This document shows positions 15,498 through 21,727 of a DNA stretch of 26,141 bases, one piece after another. Below the pieces are notes generated by a model. The model did no database searches and was not told the DNA's origin. It saw only the letters and a list, made by a program, of their open reading frames with translations. The stretch's first letter is position 1. Each line of letters begins with the position of its first letter. Source of the DNA: DATKKX01 sp035542775 (lineage in GTDB: Bacteria > Planctomycetota > Phycisphaerae > UBA1845 > UTPLA1); contig DATKKX010000089.1 in the NCBI GenBank assembly GCA_035542775.1, forward strand, positions 1 to 26,141. The letters run 5' to 3'. The translations under genes and the position numbers were made by a program.

Positions 15498-16555
15498 GAT
15501 GCCTTTTCCTCCGAGCCTTGGTTGTCACTCTCGGCAGGCGGAGGCTCGCTTGCCGGAGTGTTCTGGTCCTGGGCCGGGCCGCAGGCCGACCCTTCCTGAA
15601 GGACGGCGTCAATGTCCACGTCCGTCTTGATGCGGTCAAGCTCCTCGAAATGCTCGATCTCGGAATCCTCCTCTTCCTCGGCACGCGAAGCTTCGGTCGT
15701 CGCCGTCATGCTTGCTTGATCCGTCGTTGAACCGGCCTCCCCGATTGGGGGTTGAGCGACATCGGCACGGTCAGGCCCGAGCAGGGCCTCGCGAAATGCC
15801 GGCCCCCCACCCTCCTCGACCTGAATGGGCTCGGCGGACAACAGAAGGATCTTGATCGGCCCAAAGCTCTTCGCCTGGGTGATGCGAACGCGCTGTTGGC
15901 GCATCAGCTCCAGCAGGGCGAGAAAGAGCCCGATCATCTCGATCTTGTTGCGTCCGACGAAGACCGCCTCGAACGACAGTTCTCCGCCTTCGCCCTGCAA
16001 CCGATCCAGGATGTCAGCGGCGTGCAGGGCGATCGGCGTGTCGTCGAACACCACGTCGTGGGTGGCCTTGGCGACGCCGATGGAGGCCATCAACTTGGTG
16101 AAGGCGGTGACCAGGTCCCAGATCTGCACGTCCTCCAGATCGACCTCGGAAGGCTCGGATCCGGTCGCCTTGGCAGGCGTGCGCGGCCAGCGCATCGCCT
16201 GAGCCTGGGCCGCGGCGCCGAGTTCGAAGGAAGCATCCTTGAATCGCTTGTATTCGAGCAGCTGCCGCACGAGTTCCAGCCGTGGGTCAGAAAGGTCCTC
16301 TTCCTCGCCTTCCGGCCCGATCGTCCGCGGCAGCAGCATCCGCGACTTCATCTCCATCAACGCGGCGGCCATGACCAGAAAGTCGCCCGCCGCGTTCGGA
16401 TCGATCACGCTGAGCATCTCGACGTATTCACAGTACTGGGCGGTGATCAGGGCGATGGGGATGTCGTACAGGTCGATCTCATTGCGGCGAATGAGATAGA
16501 GCAGGAGGTCCATCGGACCGTTGTAAATGTCGGTTTGGACGCGGTAGTCAGGCAT
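15494..16555 (-). CDS. scpA: Segregation and condensation protein A (kleisin) with long acidic tail
   Basis: 353-aa kleisin subunit that bridges SMC heads with ScpB for chromosome segregation. The N-terminal kleisin signature is clear: YNGPMDLLLYLIRRNEIDLYDIPI, then ITAQYCEYVE and FLVMAAALMEMKSRMLLPR. The central region ends in a winged-helix segment with VGRNKIEMIGLFLALLELMRQQRVRITQ, which normally closes the protein. Here about 100 further residues follow, rich in Glu, Asp, Ser, Pro and Ala (for example AEEEEDSEIEHFEELD), likely disordered. The start is the ATG at 16555, with AAGG just upstream; a GTG at 16567 would add four residues. It follows trpS by 82 nt and overlaps ridA by 4 nt. No scpB or smc is in the window. 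Confidence 0.93.
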   Translation of the reverse strand: MPDYRVQTDIYNGPMDLLLYLIRRNEIDLYDIPIALITAQYCEYVEMLSVIDPNAAGDFLVMAAALMEMKSRMLLPRTIGPEGEEEDLSDPRLELVRQLLEYKRFKDASFELGAAAQAQAMRWPRTPAKATGSEPSEVDLEDVQIWDLVTAFTKLMASIGVAKATHDVVFDDTPIALHAADILDRLQGEGGELSFEAVFVGRNKIEMIGLFLALLELMRQQRVRITQAKSFGPIKILLLSAEPIQVEEGGGPAFREALLGPDRADVAQPPIGEAGSTTDQASMTATTEASRAEEEEDSEIEHFEELDRIKTDVDIDAVLQEGSACGPAQDQNTPASEPPPAESDNQGSEEKAS

Positions 16556-16637
16556 AGTCGCCTTCACGCCGACGCGAGGGTCCCACGATCAGATCGTGCG
16601 GGCCACCCTTAAACGACGGCCGTTCTTGTCTGCCATG

Positions 16638-17618
16638 TCATGGCTGGCCTTTTGCCACCACGATTCCGCACGCCGCCCGCACGTCTTCCATCACGCCCTG
16701 CGCCACCGCCCGGGCCTTGCGGCCGTTGGCGGCCAGGACGTCCTCGACATACGCGGTATCTTTCACCAACTGGCCGCGGCGTTCCCGCGCCGGGCCGAAC
16801 TTGGCCTCGAACAATTCCGCCAGCCGCTTCTTGGCCTCGCCATAACCCATCCCGCCGGCGCGGTAGCGCTTCTCCCATTCGGCCCTCTCCGCCGCATCTG
16901 TGAACAGCCGCAGCAGGGCGAACACGTTGCACTTCGTCGGGTCCTTCGGATCGGCCACCGGCGTGCTGTCCGTCTTGATGCTCATGATCTTCTTTTTCGC
17001 CGACTTGGGATCCTCAAAGAGGTCGATCGTGTTGCCATAGCTCTTGCTCATCTTCTCGCCGTCCAGCCCCGGCACCACCGCGGCCTCGTTGTGCTTGGCC
17101 ACCGGGATGACAAACACGTCACACTTGTACGTATTGTTGAAATACCCGGCGATGTCGGCGGTCATCTCGATGTGCTGGGCCTGGTCCTTGCCGACAGGGA
17201 CGGCGTTGCTGCGGTAAATGAGGATGTCCGCCGCCTGCAGGATCGGATAGCTGAACAGCCCCATCGACGCTGGCAGGCCGCGGGCGATCTTGTCCTTGTA
17301 GCTGACCGCCCGCTCCATCAGACCCTTGCCGGTGACAGTCGAGAGAATCCACGCCAACTCGGTCACCTCGGGCACGTCGCTCTGGCGGAAGAAGCAGGCC
17401 TTGTTCGGATCGAGCCCCATGGCCAGGTAATCCAGGGCCACGTCCAGCGTGTACTGCCGCAGCCGGGGGGCATCCTGAATGGTCGTCAGAGCGTGATAGT
17501 TGGCGATGAAGATGAAGCACTCGTGCTGCTCCTGGGCCTCGATGTGCTGCTTCATGGCCCCGAAGTAATTGCCGAGGTGCAACATGCCGGATGGTTGTAT
17601 GCCGCTGAGGATTCGCAT
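16638..17618 (-). CDS. trpS: Tryptophanyl-tRNA synthetase
   Basis: 326-aa class I aminoacyl-tRNA synthetase that charges tRNA(Trp) in the cytoplasm. The HIGH-equivalent motif PSGMLHLGNYFGAM lies at residues 9-22 and the KMSKS loop, GEKMSKSYGN, at about 189-198. Other conserved elements include FIANYHALTT, FRQSDVPEVTELAWIL, GLFSYPILQAADIL and VPVGKDQAQHIEM. Length is typical for the bacterial enzyme. The start ATG at 17618 gives the family's usual N-terminus MRILSGIQPSG. A promoter candidate lies about 90 nt upstream, and no T-box or attenuator-like leader was found. It is the first gene of the run trpS, scpA, ridA, mtnA. Confidence 0.97.
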   Translation of the reverse strand: MRILSGIQPSGMLHLGNYFGAMKQHIEAQEQHECFIFIANYHALTTIQDAPRLRQYTLDVALDYLAMGLDPNKACFFRQSDVPEVTELAWILSTVTGKGLMERAVSYKDKIARGLPASMGLFSYPILQAADILIYRSNAVPVGKDQAQHIEMTADIAGYFNNTYKCDVFVIPVAKHNEAAVVPGLDGEKMSKSYGNTIDLFEDPKSAKKKIMSIKTDSTPVADPKDPTKCNVFALLRLFTDAAERAEWEKRYRAGGMGYGEAKKRLAELFEAKFGPARERRGQLVKDTAYVEDVLAANGRKARAVAQGVMEDVRAACGIVVAKGQP

Positions 17619-17703
17619 GGTTCGTCCGTTTCCAGCCTTTCACGGAGCCCGTCCGGGCAGGGCCCCCCTCTGTATGCGGGATGGCGCAATTTCGCCGCTA
17701 TCT

Positions 17704-17731
17704 AATGTACTCGTTGTGTGGCTATTGTCGA
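17704..17731 (-). promoter_or_regulatory. Candidate promoter of the trpS operon
   Basis: On the minus strand TCGACA (17731-17726) matches the -35 consensus at five of six positions, and TACATT (17709-17704) matches the -10 at four, with a 16-nt spacer. The leader to trpS would be about 80 nt. Confidence 0.35.
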
Positions 17732-17864
17732 GGCCGGCGGGCCGAGCGGCGATTTGAACACCGATACCGCCGGACCGGAGTCGGGGGATTCTGTATCGCA
17801 TTCGCCCGGTCGTTTCGTGTTCGAGGGATGGGCAACGAGTATCCGGGCCGGCTGGCTGGCGTGG

Positions 17865-18575
17865 TCATGAGGCGCCGCCGTACATGATGAACACGTAGCC
17901 GCGGTAAATGAGGCCGCCCGGCAGACCCAGTGCGGAGGTGACAAGATCGTGCATCAGATCGAAAGGGATCCAAACTTGAGGAACGATCCAGAAGACCATG
18001 AACAGCAGGCCCAGTATCGACATCGCGACCTGCGGTTGGCGCAATTTCCACTGCGTTTCGTAGCTCATCCGGTGCTCAATCAGGCGATAGCCGTCCAACG
18101 GCGGGAGCGGGATCAGATTGAACAGGGCGGCGACGAAGTTCAAGTAGGCCATCGCGCCGCAGAAGTACACCCAGGTCGGCTGTTCGGCGGCAAAGCGGTG
18201 GATCAACCCCAGCAGAGGGTGCAGTGGAAGGGCGAAGAGCAGGAACAGCAACAGGTTGGCGGCCGGTCCGGCCGCGGAGACGTAGGCCCCCCACCGTCGG
18301 CTCTTCAGGGCGCTCTCGTCGATCAGCACAGCTCCGCCCGGCAGCGGCAGGCCGCCCAACAGCAGGACGATCGCGGGAATGAGCAGGCTCATGACCGGAT
18401 CGATGAATCGTGTCGGATCCAGCGAGAGATAGCCTCTTGCTCGGACCGATCTGTCCCCGCCGATGTAGGCAACCAGGGCGTGCGCGAATTCGTGGACGCA
18501 GACGCAGAGCATCCAGGCCAGCAGAACCGCGATCATCAGGGGGGTGAATCGGTCGGCCAATGATGCCGCAAGCAC
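17865..18575 (-). CDS. M50 family site-2-protease-like membrane metalloprotease
   Basis: 236-aa intramembrane zinc protease of the M50 family. The HExxH motif is in CVHEFAHALVAY (His28, Glu29, His32) inside the first membrane helix, and the third zinc ligand is the Asp161 of NLIPLPPLDGYRL (153-165), the standard NxxPxPxLDG motif. Four to five hydrophobic helices are visible and no PDZ or CBS domain is attached, so it belongs to the small S2P branch. Such enzymes cut membrane-bound substrates, often anti-sigma factors, but no such partner is adjacent. The start is the GTG at 18575 with AGGAG 7 nt upstream; the frame is open to 18761 but the extra residues do not look coding. It stands alone between trpS and a divergent small gene. 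Confidence 0.9.
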   Translation of the reverse strand: MLAASLADRFTPLMIAVLLAWMLCVCVHEFAHALVAYIGGDRSVRARGYLSLDPTRFIDPVMSLLIPAIVLLLGGLPLPGGAVLIDESALKSRRWGAYVSAAGPAANLLLFLLFALPLHPLLGLIHRFAAEQPTWVYFCGAMAYLNFVAALFNLIPLPPLDGYRLIEHRMSYETQWKLRQPQVAMSILGLLFMVFWIVPQVWIPFDLMHDLVTSALGLPGGLIYRGYVFIMYGGAS

Positions 18576-18984
18576 GGTGTGACTCCTCACGGACGGCGGC
18601 GAACCGTCAGGATCATGCAACGGTGAGACAGTCTTACCACGCGGGTGGCCGATAACGCAACCCGCGGTCCTCGCAGGGGCATCGGACCATGCAGAGTTAC
18701 TGCCCTGCGGCCGGTTCCGGGTTGAAGGTCCCATTCGGTGGACAGCGAAAGGATTATTCACCTCTCATCCTACTCGGCGACCGAAACTTACGTCTGGCCG
18801 CAGCAGAAGCTCGATCGGACCGAACAAAAGCCCCGGGAGAACGCTTCCGATATCGCTATAGATGGTGTTGAACGAAGACACCTTGGAGTCGGGCCGTTCC
18901 CCACGGGGCGAAGGAGTCGGAGATCTGGCTCGCCGCGGCGCGGTCGGTGGGACTCAAGCCGGCGAGAAACCATCCGAGAAAGAT
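18576..18984. other. Intergenic region between divergent M50 protease and small helical protein
   Basis: About 410 bp with no gene I can support. Two frames are open on the plus strand (from 18738 and 18862), but their codon use is unlike that of the neighbouring genes and neither has a ribosome binding site. AGGAG at 18583-18587 (minus strand) serves the M50 gene. No clear promoter hexamers were identified. Confidence 0.5.
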
Positions 18985-19194
18985 ATGCCGATCGAATCCA
19001 ATGTGATGGCGCGGCGCGAAGAGCTCTTCAAGCAAGCCAGCCGCGCCCAGCGCGCGGAGATCATCAAGCACCGCGACGAGATGTCGCGTCGCTTCGGCCG
19101 CCAGATCAGTCTGGATGAAGCCGCTCGCGATTGGATAAAGACCAACGCCGCCCGGTGGCGCGAGGAATTCGAGAGGAGGCTCACCTCGCATTGA
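18985..19194 (+). CDS. Small basic helical protein of unknown function
   Basis: 69-aa protein, not recognised. It is rich in Arg, Glu and Ala and should be almost wholly helical: MARREELFKQASRAQRAEIIKHRDEM, then RRFGRQISLDEAARDWIKTNAARWREEF. There is no signal peptide or membrane segment, so it is cytoplasmic. The start at 18985 is preceded by GAGAAAGAT; strong GC bias at third positions begins there, while the open frame upstream to 18862 lacks it. The charged helix and the SLDEAARDW segment could mediate protein or nucleic-acid binding, but no function can be assigned. It precedes the PilZ gene by about 150 nt on the same strand. Confidence 0.6.
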   Translation: MPIESNVMARREELFKQASRAQRAEIIKHRDEMSRRFGRQISLDEAARDWIKTNAARWREEFERRLTSH

Positions 19195-19342
19195 ACCGGA
19201 CGCGCGGGCCTGACCCGCGATGGCGTCCCTCGACCCAGGACCTGCCGCTTGCGACCGATATTCCTAAACCCACCTTTCAACCTTTCCGATACCTTTGCCA
19301 GGTCGTACTTGCCAGCAGCTTCCTCCGCTCAAGGAGCCGGCC

Positions 19343-19642
19343 GTGACGAACAGCACTACCCAAACCGAGCGGCGACGGGAACCACGGATGCAAGCCGACG
19401 ACGTCATCCGCTGGAAGCGACCCGGCCGGATCGAGGATGAGAAAGCCTGGATGATCGACCGTTCCCCGAACGGTGTGGGCTTCCTGGTGATGGCGGAGCG
19501 TGCCCCCAAGGCCGGCGACATTCTTCACATCCGCCAAAGGACCGAGGGCGGCTGGACGGTGATTGATCGCCTCATCCGCGTTGCCCGCACGGCGCCCGTT
19601 TCCAGCGACGAGCTGGTGATGGTCGGCTGCGCGATGGAATGA
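19343..19642 (+). CDS. PilZ domain protein (probable cyclic-di-GMP binding)
   Basis: 99-aa single-domain PilZ protein. The cyclic-di-GMP binding motifs are present: the N-terminal arginine cluster ERRREPR (RxxxR, about residues 9-15) and the DRSPNGVGF segment (about 40-48), matching D/NxSxxG. The remaining strands include GDILHIRQR, GWTVIDRLIRVARTA and ELVMVGCAME, typical of the small beta-barrel. Such proteins bind the second messenger and alter motility, secretion or exopolysaccharide synthesis through a partner. The start is the GTG at 19343 with AAGGAG 6 nt upstream; the in-frame ATG at 19295 has no such site. No diguanylate cyclase or exopolysaccharide synthase is adjacent. Confidence 0.87.
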   Translation: MTNSTTQTERRREPRMQADDVIRWKRPGRIEDEKAWMIDRSPNGVGFLVMAERAPKAGDILHIRQRTEGGWTVIDRLIRVARTAPVSSDELVMVGCAME

Positions 19643-19856
19643 CGCGCCCGCCGGTACGACACTTCCGCTTTTCTGGATGGCTCCCTCAGCACGATGCAGA
19701 TTCCCGCCGCCTCCCAACAGGACAGGCAGTCGCTTCGGCGAACCGGTATCCCCTGTAGCCCCGGTCTGGACCGCTGCCGCGGCCCGGCATTAGAATCAGG
19801 CGGCGCGTACGGTTACTCGCGTCGTTCATCACTTGTACACAGAGAAGGAGTAAGAA

Positions 19857-20426
19857 ATGTCGAGCCGCGTGAAATCAGGATGGGAGGTCGGGCTGATTGT
19901 CTGGATTCTGGCAGGCGTATGCGCCTATGCAGTGTGGGATCATTGCAGCCAGGGTGCTTCGCAGCCCGGTAAGGAACCGTCCATCGAAGTCATGTTTTCG
20001 CCCAATGGAGGTTGCCAGGAGCGGATTCTTGAGGAGATCGGCAAGGCCAAGAAACGGATTCGCGTGCAGGTCTACATCTTTAGCTCAAAGGAAATCGCTG
20101 ACGCGATCATCGAGGCCAAGAAACACGGCGTGGACTGCGAGATCATCGTCGATCGGTCGCAGGAGAAAATGGTCTACGGCCGGCTGCCCGTGTTGAAGAA
20201 GGCGGGTGTCACGATCCTCGTGGATGCCGAGCACGAGACGGCCAACAACAAAATCATGCTGATCGACGACGACACGATCATCACCGGGTCGTACAACTAC
20301 ACCAAGGCGGCGGAGGAAAAGAACGCCGAGAACCTCCTGATCATCAAGAACTACCCCGATCTATTCGCCAAGTACGCGAGCAACTTCGAGGCCCACAAGG
20401 GGCATTCAAAGGCGTATCAGAAATAG
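19857..20426 (+). CDS. Membrane-anchored phospholipase D/Nuc-like protein with His-to-Asn HKD variant
   Basis: 189-aa protein with an N-terminal membrane helix (about residues 9-27) and one phospholipase D domain of the Nuc endonuclease type (about 42-180). The HKD region reads ANNKIMLIDDDTIITGSYNYT: Lys132, Asp137, Gly144, Ser145 and Asn147 of H-x-K-x4-D-x6-G-S-x-N are kept, but the catalytic His position (130) is Asn, encoded AAC. Family members with the His act as dimers on DNA or phospholipids; with Asn the usual phosphohistidine intermediate cannot form, so this copy may be inactive, altered in chemistry, or a binding protein. The start has a near-perfect AAGGAG six nt upstream. Its last 10 nt overlap the end of the convergent glycosyltransferase gene. 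Confidence 0.88.
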   Translation: MSSRVKSGWEVGLIVWILAGVCAYAVWDHCSQGASQPGKEPSIEVMFSPNGGCQERILEEIGKAKKRIRVQVYIFSSKEIADAIIEAKKHGVDCEIIVDRSQEKMVYGRLPVLKKAGVTILVDAEHETANNKIMLIDDDTIITGSYNYTKAAEEKNAENLLIIKNYPDLFAKYASNFEAHKGHSKAYQK

Positions 20427-21631
20427 TCGCCGAGGATGGTTTCCACCGTCTGACGCGTTACATGCTCCAGGTTGAAATGCCGGCGGACGCGTTCAATCGC
20501 CGCATCGCCGAGGCGGGCAAACACCTCCCGGTCGCCCAGCAGCCGGCAGATCGCCTCAGCGCAGGCTCGCGGCTCGTCCGGCGGAACCACAAAACCGCAT
20601 TCGCCTTCCCCAACCGTCTCCGGCAGGCCCCCGACGTTCGTGACCACGCAGGGAATACCCCGTGCCATCGCCTCTATGACGCTGTTGGACATCGATTCAC
20701 GACGCGAGGCCTGCACGTAAATGTCGATCTGCGGGTAGACCTTTTCGTGATCACTCTCGTAGCCGGGAAAAGCAATCCGCCCGGCCAGGCCAAGTGCCCG
20801 GCTCCGGGCTTGCAGGTCTCCGATCTGCGGACCGTCGCCGTAGTAAGTCAGACGCGCATCGGGGTGCCGGGCGGAGACCAGGGCGAAGGCTTCCAGGAGG
20901 GCGTCGCAGCCTTTGGCGTGGGTGACGCGTCCGACAGTGGCGATGTTGCAGGGTGGCACGGACAAGGCCGCCTTGTCCGTGGGGCGGGGCAACTCACCGT
21001 TGGGAATGATCCGGCAGCGTGCTCGTGGAAAACGGTACTCACGGAAGTAGGCTTCCGCGACCCGGCGGCTGTTGAAGATGATCGCGTCGCAACAGAGCGC
21101 GGGCACGCCCCGCCGCCAGAGCAGTCGTCGCCGCCAAAGCTGCGGCGAGGGGATGAACCCTAGCCAGCGTTTTTCGGTTGGGGCCGGCAACGGCTCGGGA
21201 AGTTGCCTGATGGATGAAACCACGCGAAGGCCCAGCAACTTCGCGGCGATGAGCGACGCGGCGAATGCGCCGCCGCTGGCCTGTTGGACGGCGAAGACGG
21301 TGTCAGCTCCGGTCCGCCGGAGCCAGCGCCGCCGGGCCGCGATCGTCTTCGGGCTGAGTCGGGCGTCGCCGGCGAGGACATCGTTGATCCAGCCGGTCTG
21401 CTCCACGGTCAATCGGGCCGCGCTGCCTCCAGCCAACAAGTCATCGTAAATGGACGTGCCGCTGTAGCCGACGTGAACCGCGGCGCCGGCGTCCAGCAGG
21501 GCGCGAATCGTCAGGCGGATGTACTTCTCCGCTCCACCATGATAGCGCTGATCACCGATCGCCACATGATGCACGGCCAGCAGCGCGACTCGGCGACGGA
21601 CGGCGGGCTTATGTTTGTGAAAGCTGCTCAT
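20417..21631 (-). CDS. GT4-family glycosyltransferase (group 1)
   Basis: 404-aa GT-B fold glycosyltransferase, cytoplasmic or membrane-associated. The N-terminal half shows HGGAEKYIRLTIRALLDAG, the usual acceptor-side start with a Gly-Gly-Ala loop. The C-terminal half holds the donor site: ATVGRVTHAKGCDALLEAF (Arg235, Lys240), ARLTYYGDGPQ, and the ESMSNSVIEAMARGIPCV segment with the E-x7-E motif (Glu312, Glu320), followed by TNVGGLPETV. It probably transfers a sugar from a nucleotide donor to a lipid or polysaccharide; the substrate is not predictable. The start ATG at 21631 has AGGAG upstream. It lies 96 nt downstream of the 880-residue exported protein gene on the same strand and may be co-transcribed with it. 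Its 3' end overlaps the PLD gene tail to tail. Confidence 0.92.
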   Translation of the reverse strand: MSSFHKHKPAVRRRVALLAVHHVAIGDQRYHGGAEKYIRLTIRALLDAGAAVHVGYSGTSIYDDLLAGGSAARLTVEQTGWINDVLAGDARLSPKTIAARRRWLRRTGADTVFAVQQASGGAFAASLIAAKLLGLRVVSSIRQLPEPLPAPTEKRWLGFIPSPQLWRRRLLWRRGVPALCCDAIIFNSRRVAEAYFREYRFPRARCRIIPNGELPRPTDKAALSVPPCNIATVGRVTHAKGCDALLEAFALVSARHPDARLTYYGDGPQIGDLQARSRALGLAGRIAFPGYESDHEKVYPQIDIYVQASRRESMSNSVIEAMARGIPCVVTNVGGLPETVGEGECGFVVPPDEPRACAEAICRLLGDREVFARLGDAAIERVRRHFNLEHVTRQTVETILGDYF

Positions 21632-21727
21632 CCCCTGCCGTCGTCTCCTGTGTGGCGCCAGCGTCGCCGGGATCGTCAGGGCGATCAGCTACCCCGCACG
21701 GACTGCTGCAGAGTGCCCGAGGTGCTC

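Noticed and set aside
16638..17618. T-box or trp attenuator control of trpS
   Set aside because: The roughly 80-nt putative leader has no T-box sequence, Trp-codon leader peptide or terminator/antiterminator pair that I can see.
15752..17705. Plus-strand open frames opposite scpA and trpS
   Set aside because: scpA and trpS are unambiguous on the minus strand; the opposite frames are GC-driven shadows.
18738..18984. Possible small genes starting at 18738 or 18862
   Set aside because: There is no ribosome binding site, codon use differs from neighbours, and the first frame runs into the shadow of the 69-residue gene.
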